DNA from: Allonocardiopsis opalescens | GTDB lineage: Bacteria; Actinomycetota; Actinomycetes; Streptosporangiales; Streptosporangiaceae | Length of the DNA: 64,000 bases | Assembly (NCBI RefSeq): GCF_003002095.1 | Contig: NZ_PVZC01000006.1 | Span: 434,001 to 498,000, forward strand | Direction of reading: 5' to 3' | Shown: in pieces, positions 18,952-28,433 of the stretch | Numbering within the stretch: position 1 is the first letter of the stretch | Layout of the letters: every line of letters begins with the position of its first letter | Position numbers and translations under genes: made by a program | The notes under the pieces: generated by a model | Told to the model about the DNA's origin: nothing | The model's database searches: none | The model's input: only the letters and a program-made list of their open reading frames with translations

Positions 18952-19971
18952 TCAGCGGGCGCCCACCCGGCGGGCGGTCTTGAGGAACTGCTTGACCGGG
19001 TCGTTGCCCCGGTAGCCCCATGGGAGGCCGTGAACGCGGTCGCCGATCCGGCCGAGGTGCCAGCGCGCCGCCTCCCGGTCGCCGGCGGAGGCGAGCGCGG
19101 CGCCGAACAGGTGGTGCGCCTCGATCGCACGCGGGTGCGGCGGCGGTTCCGCCGCGCACCACCGGTCCGAGGCGCCGCGCAGCTCGCTGCGGACCGCCTC
19201 GGTGTAGTACGTGGCGAGGAACTTCACCGTCGCCACCGCGCCGCCGCCCTCGTCGGCGATCGCGCCCTTGCGGCGGAGCACGTACTCCTCGTGCGCCAGC
19301 GGCAGCATCGCGGTGACGGGGTGGCCCGACGGCGCCGACCGCACGGTCTCGCGGGCGAAGGCGAACATCTCGTCGTGGGAGCCGTGCCACTTCTCCGCGA
19401 GGATCTGGAGTCTGACCCAGTGCGCGGGGTACAGGTGCGGCGACCGCCGGGTGATCTCCTGCCACACCAGGTCGAACTGCTCGCGCGGCACCCCCAGTCC
19501 CATGGCCATGGTCTGGAGCGCGGCCCAGGGCGCCGGGTCGTCGGGACGCAGCTCGGTGGCGGCGAGCAGCGGCTGGTGGGCCTTGTGCAGGGTGGTGTGG
19601 AACAGCTTGAAGCGCTCCGCGCCGACGGTGGAGGCGTAGCCGCTGCCGCGGATGCTCCACGCCTCGGAGATCAGGGTCCGGCCCAGCCACAGCAGCAGAT
19701 CGGCGACCTCGTCGTCGGGCAGGTGCTCGCTGATCAGGGCGGCGATCCGCTCGCTGCCGCCGACGGCCGCGTCCGCCAGCGCCTCGGTGCGCAGTACGCG
19801 GAGTTCGGGATCCGCGCGGGTCTCGCGGAGCAGTGCGACGCCGGCGGCGAGGTGCCCCTCGGCGACGGCGTCGACCCCGGCGTCCAGGGCCGGGTCCTGC
19901 CAGGTGCGGTCGACGATCAGCGCCGCGATATCGGGATCGGGTGGAGCGGCCTTGCGCCGGAAAAGTCCCAT
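18952..19971 (-). CDS. Unknown helical-repeat protein (paralogue of the gene at 20603)
   Basis: A 339-residue soluble protein, probably an all-helical TPR-like fold, with no catalytic motif I recognise. It is clearly paralogous to the protein encoded at 20603-21613. Shared blocks are VDRTWQDPALDAGVDAVAEGH near residue 20 (shown in part), LLLWLGRTLI near 92, MFAFARETV near 215, and EAHHLFGAALASAGDREAAR followed by PWGYRG near 300. ATG start. It is the last gene of a minus-strand cluster behind the sigma factor, with a DUF1877 gene between the two paralogues. Confidence 0.75.
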   Translation of the reverse strand: MGLFRRKAAPPDPDIAALIVDRTWQDPALDAGVDAVAEGHLAAGVALLRETRADPELRVLRTEALADAAVGGSERIAALISEHLPDDEVADLLLWLGRTLISEAWSIRGSGYASTVGAERFKLFHTTLHKAHQPLLAATELRPDDPAPWAALQTMAMGLGVPREQFDLVWQEITRRSPHLYPAHWVRLQILAEKWHGSHDEMFAFARETVRSAPSGHPVTAMLPLAHEEYVLRRKGAIADEGGGAVATVKFLATYYTEAVRSELRGASDRWCAAEPPPHPRAIEAHHLFGAALASAGDREAARWHLGRIGDRVHGLPWGYRGNDPVKQFLKTARRVGAR

Positions 19972-20079
19972 AATGCGGGGAACTCTAGCGAAGCCGGGAC
20001 GGCGTTAGGCCGGATTCGGACGGTTTTGTATCTGAGATCGTTTCGCCGGTCGATCCCGTGCGGCGGGCGGAGCGTCCGC

Positions 20080-20580
20080 TCAGTCCACCCAGAGCAGCAC
20101 CGCGTCGCCGGCGCCCGCGGCGCCGGCGAACAGGGTGGTGACCGCCTGGTAGTTGGGCCGCAGGTACCCGTCCTGGTCGCCCTCGTGCCAGCTGCGCGGG
20201 TAGATGCCCTCGGCGTTGAGGTCGTCGGCGTCGAAGTGCTCGGCGAGCCGGGCGAAGGGCAGCCCGGCCAGCGTCGCGGCCGCCTCCGCCGTCGACGCCG
20301 GGCTCAGGAAGCGGGCCGGGCCCTGGCCCCAGTCCAAATCGCCGAGGACCTCGCCGCCGAGGAAGGGGTTGGCCGGGGTCTCGCCGGCCGCGCGGTCGAG
20401 CAGGACGCCCAGCGCCCACCAGGACTTGTCGATGTCCAGGTACCAGGGCTCGCCGCCCGCGCCGACCGCCCCTTCTCCCTCGGCCAGCCGGTAGGCGTGC
20501 TCCAGCGCCCACACGGGCTCGCCCAGCGCGCGGTCCAGCTGGGTGGGCGTCACCCGCGCGTACTTGCCGATCATGCCCAT
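20080..20580 (-). CDS. DUF1877 (YfbM-like) family protein
   Basis: A 166-residue protein opening with MGMIGKYARVTPTQLDRAL, the recognisable start of the DUF1877/YfbM family. SWWALGVLLD near residue 55 and a LARFLSPASTAEAA-like helix follow. The family has no proven function; some members occur near toxin-immunity genes (remembered, not shown here). ATG start, 22 bp downstream of the paralogue gene at 20603, so probably co-transcribed with it. Confidence 0.8.
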   Translation of the reverse strand: MGMIGKYARVTPTQLDRALGEPVWALEHAYRLAEGEGAVGAGGEPWYLDIDKSWWALGVLLDRAAGETPANPFLGGEVLGDLDWGQGPARFLSPASTAEAAATLAGLPFARLAEHFDADDLNAEGIYPRSWHEGDQDGYLRPNYQAVTTLFAGAAGAGDAVLLWVD

Positions 20581-20602
20581 CGGGGGTGGTCCTCCGTCGG
20601 TG

Positions 20603-21613
20603 TCAGCCGAAGCCGGGGGCGTTGAGCACCGCGTCGCGTGCGACGGCGTAGTGCGCCGCCGGATCGCCCTCGTAGCCCCACGGCACCGTCGCCGCCCGCT
20701 CCCCCGGCCACCGCATGTGCCAGCGCGCGGCGTGGATGTTGCCGGCGCGGATGAAGGCCCAGGCGAAGAGGTGGTGCGCCTCCAGGTAGCGGGGGTGCGG
20801 CCGCGCGTTCAGCCGCCACTTGCGGTCGGCCGTCTCCAGCTCGCGGATCATCCTGGCGTTGAAGTAGGTGGAGGCGAAGCGCTGCGCCCGCCGGGCCTTG
20901 CCCGCCGCGAGCAGCGCCGCGCGCTGGCTGAGCAGGTGGTCGGCGTGCGCGAGCGGGAGCACCGCGGGCAGGGGGTCGCCCTCGGGCGCCTGCTGCACGG
21001 TCTCCCAGGCGAAGGCGAACATCCGCTCGGGCGAGCCGCCGTACCGCGGGCTCAGGGAGTGCAGCCGCGCGACGTGCCCGGCGTACAGCGAGGGGGCGCG
21101 CCGCTGGACCTCCGCCCACAGTTCGTCGCGCACGGAGTCGTCGGCGCCGCTGCCCAGCGCCCACCACAGCAGGCCGACCCACGGCACCGGGTCGTCGGGC
21201 AGCAGCCGCGCGGCGGTGCGCAGCGGCTCCTCGGCCTTGGTCAGCGCATCGCCCAGCTTCGCGAGGTCAAGCGGGGTGCCGCCCCGCTCGGCATCGAGCG
21301 TGCCGTGCCAGGCCGCCGCGATCCGGATCCAGCCCAGCCACAGCAGCAGGTCGGCCCGCTCGGTGTCGTCGTCGGTGTCGACGGCGAGCGCGGTGACCTC
21401 GGTGGCCAGCTCGCGCCCGGCCCGGCCGAGCCCCTCGGCGCGCAGCGCGCGGCGCTCGTGGTCGTCGCGGCCGGCCGCCAGCAGCACCGCGCCGGCGGCC
21501 GGATGGCCGTCGGACACGGTGTCGCAGGCGGCGTCGAGCTCCTGGTCGTACCAGGTGCGGTCGAGGACCAGCCCCCGTGTGGACACGGGCTCGGGTCCGC
21601 TGAACCAGGCCAC
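20603..21613 (-). CDS. Unknown helical-repeat protein (paralogue of the gene at 18952)
   Basis: A 336-residue soluble protein of the same family as the 18952-19971 product. It shares LDRTWYDQELDAACDTVSDG near residue 17, LLLWLGWIRIAAAWHGTLDA near 90, MFAFAWETVQQAPEGD near 215, LPLAHADHLL, and EAHHLFAWAFIRAGNIHAAR plus PWGYEGDP near 305. It has many Trp and Ala and an all-alpha prediction. ATG start. Its start lies 6 bp from the rpoD stop, on the same strand, so it may be read through from the sigma factor gene. Confidence 0.75.
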   Translation of the reverse strand: MAWFSGPEPVSTRGLVLDRTWYDQELDAACDTVSDGHPAAGAVLLAAGRDDHERRALRAEGLGRAGRELATEVTALAVDTDDDTERADLLLWLGWIRIAAAWHGTLDAERGGTPLDLAKLGDALTKAEEPLRTAARLLPDDPVPWVGLLWWALGSGADDSVRDELWAEVQRRAPSLYAGHVARLHSLSPRYGGSPERMFAFAWETVQQAPEGDPLPAVLPLAHADHLLSQRAALLAAGKARRAQRFASTYFNARMIRELETADRKWRLNARPHPRYLEAHHLFAWAFIRAGNIHAARWHMRWPGERAATVPWGYEGDPAAHYAVARDAVLNAPGFG

Positions 21614-21619
21614 GGTCCG

Positions 21620-23386
21620 TCAGTCGAGGTAGTCGCGCAGGACCTGGGAGCGCGAGGGGTGGCGCAGCTTCGACATCGTCTTGCTCTCGATCTGCCGGAT
21701 GCGCTCCCGGGTGACCCCGTAGACCTTGCCGATCTCGTCGAGGGTCTTGGGCTGGCCGTCGGTCAGCCCGAAGCGCATCGAGACCACGCCGGCCTCGCGC
21801 TCGGACAGGGTGTCGAGCACGGAGTGCAGCTGCTCCTGGAGCAGGGTGAAGCTGACGGCCTCGCCCGGCTGGATCGCCTCGGAGTCCTCGATGAGGTCGC
21901 CGAACTCGCTGTCGCCGTCCTCACCGAGCGGGGTGTGCAGCGAGATCGGCTCGCGGCCGTACTTCTGCACCTCCACGACCTTCTCCGGCGACATGTCGAG
22001 CTCCTTGGCGAGCTCTTCCGGAGTGGGCTCCCGGCCGAGGTCCTGCAGCATCTGCCGCTGGACGCGGGCCAGCTTGTTGATGACCTCCACCATGTGCACC
22101 GGGATGCGGATGGTGCGCGCCTGGTCGGCCATGGCGCGGGTGATGGCCTGCCGGATCCACCAGGTGGCGTAGGTGGAGAACTTGTAGCCCTTGGTGTAGT
22201 CGAACTTCTCCACCGCGCGGATCAGGCCGAGGTTGCCCTCCTGGATCAGGTCCAGGAAGAGCATGCCGCGCCCGGTGTAGCGCTTGGCCAGCGAGACCAC
22301 CAGACGCAGGTTCGCCTCGAGCAGGTGGTTCTTGGCCCGGCGGCCGTCGGCGGCGATCCAGTCGAGCTCGTCGCGGAACTCGAAGGCGAGGGTGGTGTAC
22401 TCCTCGGCCAGCTTCTCCTCGGCGAACAGGCCCGCCTCGATCCGCTTGGCCAGTTCGACCTCCTGCTCGGCGTTGAGCAGCGGGACCTTGCCGATCTGCT
22501 TGAGGTAGTCCTTCACCGGGTCGGCGGTGGCGCCGGCGGCGGCGATCTGCGCGGCCGGGGCGTCGTCGTCGTCCTCGATGACGACGAAGGTCTCGTCCTC
22601 GCCCTGCGCGCCCGGCTTGCCCTGGGCGGGCACCGCCGCGCCCGGCTTGGCCGCCGCGGCGGCCCCCTGCGGGGCCTCGGCCTCAGTGTCGTCGGTGTCG
22701 TCGTCGGCGGTGTCGGCCTCGGCGTCCACGACGGTGTCGGTGTCGATCTCGGCCGGGTCGTCGGCGTCGACGTCGTCGGTCAGCTCGATGTCGGCCTCAA
22801 GCTCGATGTCGGCGTCGAGTTCGAGATCGGTGTCCAGCTCGTCGGCGTCTGCGGCCGCCTCGGCGGGTACCGGGGCGGCGGGCTCCTTGGCCGCCTTCTG
22901 GCCCCGCTTGCGGGGTGCGGCCGTGCCGTTGGCGGTGGATGCCGCCGCGGTGCTCGACTTCGTCCGTGGCTGGGTCACGGTCGCCTCCTGGCCGACCGCC
23001 GGGCGGGACGTGGTCTCGGCCGCTCGCTTGCGCTTCTTGGCGGGGGCGCTGGCCGGGGCCGCGGTGGCGTCCACTACGGCGGTCACGGTTTCCGGCTGTT
23101 CCTTCGCCGCGGCTGCCGTCTTGGCCCGCGGTGCTGCCTTGCGCCGGTTGAGCCGGCGCTTGGCGGGAGCGGAGTCGGCGGCGCCCACGGCGACCGTCAC
23201 GCCCTCCTTGCTCAGACTGCGCAGGACTGCCTGGGCCTTCGACATGGGGATCTCGGCCTCCTCGAAGGCTCGGCGCACGTCCTCGGGCTCAAGGTACCCC
23301 TGGGACCGTCCACGCTCGATCAGCTGCTGGATGACAGGCTCAGGCAGCTCGGACTGCTTTGAGCGGGTCGAACTGGCAGGCGACAC
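21620..23386 (-). CDS. rpoD: RNA polymerase principal sigma factor
   Basis: Housekeeping sigma70 (HrdB/SigA type), 588 residues from the GTG at 23384-23386, which has GAGAGG five bases upstream. Regions 1.2 to 4.2 occupy residues ~288-588: [19 protein letters not shown] and [17 protein letters not shown] (2.3-2.4), and [20 protein letters not shown] (4.2 helix-turn-helix). Residues ~75-170 are a Lys/Ala/Arg-rich tail and ~178-240 a very acidic Asp/Glu/Thr stretch, as often seen in actinobacterial principal sigmas. An upstream extension to 23506 is open but starts poorly. Confidence 0.95.
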   Translation of the reverse strand: MSPASSTRSKQSELPEPVIQQLIERGRSQGYLEPEDVRRAFEEAEIPMSKAQAVLRSLSKEGVTVAVGAADSAPAKRRLNRRKAAPRAKTAAAAKEQPETVTAVVDATAAPASAPAKKRKRAAETTSRPAVGQEATVTQPRTKSSTAAASTANGTAAPRKRGQKAAKEPAAPVPAEAAADADELDTDLELDADIELEADIELTDDVDADDPAEIDTDTVVDAEADTADDDTDDTEAEAPQGAAAAAKPGAAVPAQGKPGAQGEDETFVVIEDDDDAPAAQIAAAGATADPVKDYLKQIGKVPLLNAEQEVELAKRIEAGLFAEEKLAEEYTTLAFEFRDELDWIAADGRRAKNHLLEANLRLVVSLAKRYTGRGMLFLDLIQEGNLGLIRAVEKFDYTKGYKFSTYATWWIRQAITRAMADQARTIRIPVHMVEVINKLARVQRQMLQDLGREPTPEELAKELDMSPEKVVEVQKYGREPISLHTPLGEDGDSEFGDLIEDSEAIQPGEAVSFTLLQEQLHSVLDTLSEREAGVVSMRFGLTDGQPKTLDEIGKVYGVTRERIRQIESKTMSKLRHPSRSQVLRDYLD

Positions 23387-23587
23387 AAACACCTCTCGAA
23401 CGGACGTGTGGCGAGATTGTGGACCCGGCGGCCCTCGCGGGCGCGAGCCCGCAGCAACGTGCAGGCGATGACATGCAATTTTGACACGGCACCGCGGGGA
23501 CGACACGCCCCCCGTGGCGCGAGGGTCGGCTCGACCCGCAGGTCGCTGCTCTCCACCATAGGCGGCTGAGATGAGTTCTTCGTACGG

Positions 23588-25669
23588 TCAGTTGTCCCGG
23601 ATCGGGATGTGGACGGCGAGCAGTGTGACGTCGTCATCCTGCTCATAACCTGCGAGCATGCGCTCCACGAGATATTCGATCAAGCGATCGGGGTCGCCGG
23701 CCTGATCGGCGGGCGCGGCGGCGCCGACCGTCACAAGTGTGTCAAGACCCGTCCCCACCCCTCGCTTGCGATTCTCCACCAGGCCGTCGGAGTACAGCAC
23801 CAGCGTGCTGCCCGGCGGCATCGTGAACCCCCGGCCCTCGTACGGCTCCCCGCCGTTCGGCACGCCCAGCGGAGTGCCCGCCTCCTCGGCGAACAGCTCC
23901 GCCGCGCCGCCCCCGCCCAGCAGCAGCGGCGGCGGATGGCCCGCACTGGCGTACACCCCCTCGCCCGTGGCGGGGTCGAGCACGAAGTACGCCAGCGTCG
24001 CGACCTGGTCCTCCCGCTCGGTGGCGGTGAAGACCCGGTCCAGGCCGCTCAGCACGGCGCCCGGGTCCGGGTCGGCGTACGCCAGCGCGCGAAGCGCGTT
24101 GCGCACCCGGCTCATTCCGGCCGCCGCCTTCAGACCCTTCCCCATCACGTCGCCCACCACACCGGCCAGCCTGCCGTCGGGCAGCACGAACGCGTCGTAC
24201 CAGTCGCCGCCGACCTGCACATGCTGGGTGCCCGAGCGGTACATGCGCCCGAAGCGCAGCCCGGCCACATCCGGCAGCGTGTCGGGCAGCAGGCTCAGCT
24301 GGAGGGTCTCGGCGGCGCTGTGCTCGCGCTCGTACATCTGCGCGCGCTCCACCGCGAGCGCGCACTGCCCGGCCAGCGCCTCCAGGAACACCCGCTCCTC
24401 GTCGGAGATCCGCCGGGTGTGGCCGAAGGAGAACCGCAGCGCCCCGAGCACCGAGCCCGCGGCCAGTAGCGGCAGCCCGACCCACGCCCGCTCGTCGGTG
24501 TGCGCCAGGAAGTCCTCGGCGTCCGGCGAGGACTCCAGCAGCCGCCGAAGCTGCTCGGGATCCTCCACGATCACCGGGCGCCGCTCGTTCACCGCGATCG
24601 TCATCACGCTGGGCACGTCCAGCGCCTGGACGGGCGCCGGGGCGCCCGGCACGTCGGGGACGCCCTCGGGGTTGACCAGCCGCAGCCGCAGCCGCTCCCG
24701 GTCGAGCAGCGCCACCGCGGCGCGGTCGACGCCGACCGAGGCGACGCCGACCTCGCCGATGACGCGCACCACCTCGCTGACGGTGAGCGCCTCGGCCAGC
24801 TGTGAGGTGGCCTGCTGGAGGCGCGCCGTGCGCAGCGCCGCCTCGCTCAGCTGCTGGGTGAGGCGCTGGCGCATCTCGTCGGCCTCGCGCTGCTGGGTGA
24901 CGTCGGTGTTGGCGCCGACCCACTCCACCACCTCGCCGCCGCGGATGATCGGCACGGCGTGCGACTCGAAGCTGCGGTAGCCGCCGTTGCGGGTGCGCAC
25001 GCGGAAGCGGGTGTCGACGCTGGTCCGCGTCGCGACCGCCTGGCGCCACTGGGAGCGGACGCGGTCCAGGTCGTCGGGGTGCAGGGTCTCCATCCAGCCG
25101 TCGCCCAGGTACTCGGGCAGGTCCTGGCCGGTGATGGCCCGCCACTCCGGGGAGTCCTCGCGGATCTGGCCGTCGGGCGCGGCCACCCAGATCACCTGGG
25201 TGCTGGCCTGCACCAGCGAGCGGTACCGCTCCTCGCTGCGGCGGACGTCCTCCTCGGCGGCCCGCTGGTCGGTGACGTCGATGGCGATCATCGCGATGCC
25301 GTCGATGACGCCGTCGTCGTCATGGGAGGGGAACCACGACAGCGACCAGTGCTGGACCGGCTCGCCCGGGGTGCGGTGGCTGCCGTTGGCGGCGCTCTCG
25401 CCGTCCAGGACGCGGCGCAGCGCCGCCTCGTGGGCGGCGCCGGCGCCCGCCGGCAGCACCTCGGAGGGGCGGCGGCCGAGGCAGTCGGCCTCCTCCAGGC
25501 CGTAGACCTGGGCGAGGGTGGCGTTCACGCGCTGGAAGGAGAGGTCGGGAGCGAAGAAGGCGAAACCGACCGGCGCGCGCTTGAGCAGCGCGGACAGCAG
25601 ATTGGTGTCGGCGGCTCCCAGCTTGGCCAGGCCGTTGCGCTGCGAGGGGACGGACGTCTCGGTGCTCAT
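23588..25669 (-). CDS. PAS/PAS/GAF-domain PP2C-type (SpoIIE) serine/threonine phosphatase
   Basis: A 693-residue cytoplasmic sensor phosphatase. PAS 1 is at about 20-135 (APVGFAFFAPDLSFQRVNAT), PAS 2 at ~145-265 (ends WVGANTDVTQQREADE), a GAF domain at ~290-430, and the SpoIIE/PP2C domain at ~445-690 with metal-binding GGDWYDAF and VVGDVMGKG, and a final DDDVTLLAVHIP. Such proteins usually dephosphorylate anti-anti-sigma factors; no partner gene is adjacent. The ATG at 25667-25669 was chosen because GGAGGTG lies six bases upstream. Confidence 0.9.
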   Translation of the reverse strand: MSTETSVPSQRNGLAKLGAADTNLLSALLKRAPVGFAFFAPDLSFQRVNATLAQVYGLEEADCLGRRPSEVLPAGAGAAHEAALRRVLDGESAANGSHRTPGEPVQHWSLSWFPSHDDDGVIDGIAMIAIDVTDQRAAEEDVRRSEERYRSLVQASTQVIWVAAPDGQIREDSPEWRAITGQDLPEYLGDGWMETLHPDDLDRVRSQWRQAVATRTSVDTRFRVRTRNGGYRSFESHAVPIIRGGEVVEWVGANTDVTQQREADEMRQRLTQQLSEAALRTARLQQATSQLAEALTVSEVVRVIGEVGVASVGVDRAAVALLDRERLRLRLVNPEGVPDVPGAPAPVQALDVPSVMTIAVNERRPVIVEDPEQLRRLLESSPDAEDFLAHTDERAWVGLPLLAAGSVLGALRFSFGHTRRISDEERVFLEALAGQCALAVERAQMYEREHSAAETLQLSLLPDTLPDVAGLRFGRMYRSGTQHVQVGGDWYDAFVLPDGRLAGVVGDVMGKGLKAAAGMSRVRNALRALAYADPDPGAVLSGLDRVFTATEREDQVATLAYFVLDPATGEGVYASAGHPPPLLLGGGGAAELFAEEAGTPLGVPNGGEPYEGRGFTMPPGSTLVLYSDGLVENRKRGVGTGLDTLVTVGAAAPADQAGDPDRLIEYLVERMLAGYEQDDDVTLLAVHIPIRDN

Positions 25670-26398
25670 GGTGGACACCTCCGTCACGCGCCGCTCACTA
25701 CCACCGATTGGCCTTCCATCACCGCCGGTGACAGGCTAGCGCTCTGCTTCCCGACACGACACCTCGCGGGTGTCCGGCGATGTCCGAATACCTGCCGCCG
25801 CCCTCGTCCGGGCGCCGACCGCGTCGGCTCCGCGGCCAGGGGGGCGGCGGTGCCGGCACGGTGCGGATCCGCCGCCGCACCGGCCGGACTCCCTGGTCGG
25901 GGGGACGAGGGGGTGCGGCCGCGCGTCGGCGCCGGAGGCTCCGGCCTGTACATGGTATGCGTTCATGCCCTTCCGCGGCGGCGTGAACGGTTCCGTGCCG
26001 GTTGTTTACTCCGGTTTGGCGGCCGTTCGCTCCCGCGGCGGGCGCGGCGGCGGCCCGAAGGCGCGTGGCGGGGCGAAGGCGGCGCCGGGAGCGTATCGGG
26101 CGCGACCGGGCCAACCGACAATGCTGCCACGGCCGGGCCCCGCGGCGACAGGTATCGGCCGCAGCGATTGCGCTGAGTTGACGAAACGATGACCGCACCC
26201 CTTGACGCCTCACGAGAGACGGCCCGGCTCTCTTGACACCCGGCTCACAGCGGGTGGAATGGGATTGCGAGCCGGCCCGTGACATTACCGTGATCACCGG
26301 CCCGGTTCGCCCAATCGCGAGGTCGGCGCCGACACCACGACGGTGGTGGTCGTCGTGCGGTCGGCGGCAGCGCACATCCGGTCGAGGGGGGCTGGCCC
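25670..26398. other. 729 bp gene-free region
   Basis: No convincing gene lies here; short frames on both strands lack conserved features. Composition varies, with AT-richer patches near 25960-26020 and 26160-26290. Three TTGAC elements run in the plus direction: TTGACG at 26178 and 26202, and TTGACA at 26233. TTGACA has a weak GAATGG 18 bp downstream and could drive the small gene at 26399. Nothing else is recognisable. Confidence 0.5.
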
Positions 26399-26671
26399 AT
26401 GACGGTGGACATGCTCGGAGTGTCGGACTACGAACGGGTGACGGCGGAGCTCTCATGCGAGTTCAGCGGCCTCCCCGAGACGGCGGTGCACCGCTGCGTG
26501 TCGAACGCGCGGGCGTGCGCGCGGCACCTGGGCATCGCGGTGACCCCTGACCTGGTGGCGGGGATCGCCCGCGAGCACCTCCAGGGCATCGCCAAGTCGC
26601 AACCCCCCTCGGGCCCGCCCACCATCGTGGGGCCCGGCCGGCCGAGCGAGTCGGCCGGCGACGTCGGCTAG
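26399..26671 (+). CDS. Small three-helix protein, unknown
   Basis: A 90-residue protein: ATG with a GGGGG stretch ten bases upstream. Residues ~9-60 predict three helices (YERVTAELSCEFSGL, then VHRCVSNARACARHLGI, then PDLVAGIAREHL), and the Pro/Gly-rich tail is probably disordered. The pattern recalls the three-helix dimerisation domain family (DUF3562-like), but this is only resemblance. It contains two Cys. The following gene starts 97 bp later on the same strand, so the two may be related. Confidence 0.6.
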   Translation: MTVDMLGVSDYERVTAELSCEFSGLPETAVHRCVSNARACARHLGIAVTPDLVAGIAREHLQGIAKSQPPSGPPTIVGPGRPSESAGDVG

Positions 26672-26767
26672 CGGACCCGATCGCCTTTTTGGGCGGACCG
26701 GTCGGTCCGAACACCGATAATGTGCGCAGCGCCCCTGCCCACATGGATATCGGGAGGACCGTCCGCC

Positions 26768-28414
26768 GTGAGTCCCAGCCACCGCCGCCAGCCTGATGAG
26801 GACTCCTGGCGCCCGGACGGCTCGGGCGCGGGCGGCTCCGGTCCGGGCGGCGGCTCGGGCCCGCACCCCGCCGGCACCGCGACCGACCCGGTGGCGCCGC
26901 CGCCGGACGAACTCTTCGCCGAGATGCTGCGCGCCGCCCGCAGCCTGCTGGCGATCCGCTCCCCGCTCGAAGCCGAACTGGTGGTCAGCAAGCTGCTCGG
27001 TTCGTGGTGGGGCAACCGTCTGATCAGCGGCGACGCCGAGCAGCTGTTCGGTGAGGGCCTGGTGGGCCACGCCGCCCGTGCCGGCACCCCGGCGGCGCTG
27101 GCCCTGCTCACCGGCATCGCCTCGCTCGGCACGGTGCGCCAGTCGGCCGCCGCCGAGCACGCCGCGCTCCGGCTGATCCGCGACGGCGTGCCCCGGCCCG
27201 GCTGGGCCGAGAGCCTGGGCGCGGTCGAGGCGCACGAGTGCCACGTCTCGCGCACCCTGTACGGCGACTCCGACGAGCTGATCTGCACCTTCAGCTACCG
27301 GGGCGAGGCGGCGCACGCGCTGATCGCCGTGATCGACTACAACTCCGGCGGGATGCTGCGCGACGCCTGGGTCACCTCCAAGCTGGACCGCCTGTTCGCA
27401 CACGTCCGCGCGCAGGCGGCCAGCGACCCCATGGCGCGCTTCGAGCCGATGGACCCGGTGCGGGCGCGCGGCCTGCTGGAGGAGGCGCTGGCCGAGACCA
27501 ACGCCGCCGCGGTGCCGAAGGTGAGCGAGGGCTTCGCCGGGTACCACGCCCTGGTGCGCTCGCGGATCCGGGCGCTGCCGCCCAACCGGCGGCGCCGTCC
27601 GCTGCACCCGGTGTACGGCCGCGACCGGCGGGCCACCCTGGCGGCGCGGTTCCTCGCCTCGGCGGAGGCGGCCGAGCTCTCCGACAGCTACACCGCCGGG
27701 CGCTGCGTCGACCAGATCATCGACTACGGCTGCGACGCCGACTTCGGCCGCCCGCTGCGGATCAGCCCGGTCAAGACGGAGCTGTTCCTGCTCACCTGGC
27801 TGCCGCGCAAGGTCATCCTGACCCCGGCCGAGCAGGAGGCGATGCCGCACGTCCTGGCGGCGTGGACCCGGTGGGCCGGGCGGGTGGGCGAGCTGCCGGC
27901 CGAGGCGATCCGGGCGGTGCTGGACACCCTGTGGGAGTCCACCGAGCCCTTCAGCGCCGCCTACCGCGACCCGGCGTCCTACGGGGTCGACTGGTCGGTG
28001 CTGCCGCGGCTGCTGCCCGACGGCGATCTTGAGGCGCTGCCGCGCCGGATGTTCGCCTTCCCGCTGCTCACCGGCGTGCACGGCGATCTCGACCTGGACG
28101 AGCTCGACCCGTGCGAGCCCGCCGACCGCCGCCGGCTGCTCCGCCTGGACCACATGGACCTGCCCGAGCCGCCGGCTCCGGGCGCGGACGCGGCGGCTGA
28201 GGGCGCCGCGGCCGAGGCCGAGCGGCACCTCGACCGCCACGACGAACTGGCCACCCGGCTGTGGGACGGCGATCCGCCGCAGCTGTGGGAGGCGGCCGAG
28301 CGGCTGCTCGACCAGGGCGAGCAGCGGCTCGACGTGCTGCACCGGCTGATCGACGCCCTCACCGCCGCGGCCGGCGACGACGCCGCCCTGGTGCGGGCGC
28401 TCGACGAGCTCTAG
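26768..28414 (+). CDS. Unknown actinobacterial protein, 548 residues
   Basis: I do not recognise this family. The first ~45 residues are Gly/Pro/Ser-rich and probably disordered. The rest is an Ala/Leu/Arg-rich, mostly helical soluble protein with conserved-looking aromatic blocks such as SKLLGSWWGNRLI near 75 and ALIAVIDYNSGGMLRDAWV near 195, and a run of Asp/Glu near 430. There is no transmembrane segment and no Walker or zinc motif. The GTG at 26768 follows GGGAGGA by nine bases, which is better than the upstream ATG at 26720. Convergent with the AraC gene. Confidence 0.8.
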   Translation: MSPSHRRQPDEDSWRPDGSGAGGSGPGGGSGPHPAGTATDPVAPPPDELFAEMLRAARSLLAIRSPLEAELVVSKLLGSWWGNRLISGDAEQLFGEGLVGHAARAGTPAALALLTGIASLGTVRQSAAAEHAALRLIRDGVPRPGWAESLGAVEAHECHVSRTLYGDSDELICTFSYRGEAAHALIAVIDYNSGGMLRDAWVTSKLDRLFAHVRAQAASDPMARFEPMDPVRARGLLEEALAETNAAAVPKVSEGFAGYHALVRSRIRALPPNRRRRPLHPVYGRDRRATLAARFLASAEAAELSDSYTAGRCVDQIIDYGCDADFGRPLRISPVKTELFLLTWLPRKVILTPAEQEAMPHVLAAWTRWAGRVGELPAEAIRAVLDTLWESTEPFSAAYRDPASYGVDWSVLPRLLPDGDLEALPRRMFAFPLLTGVHGDLDLDELDPCEPADRRRLLRLDHMDLPEPPAPGADAAAEGAAAEAERHLDRHDELATRLWDGDPPQLWEAAERLLDQGEQRLDVLHRLIDALTAAAGDDAALVRALDEL

Positions 28415-28433
28415 GCCGGGCGCGCCGCCCCGC

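Noticed and set aside
20080-21613. A toxin-immunity island built from the paralogues and DUF1877.
   Set aside because: No toxin, Rhs, WXG or secretion gene is visible, so this is left only as a question in the findings.
23384-23410. A LexA-like half-site (TCGAACGGAC) before rpoD.
   Set aside because: It is a single half-site; the second half is unlike GTTCGA.
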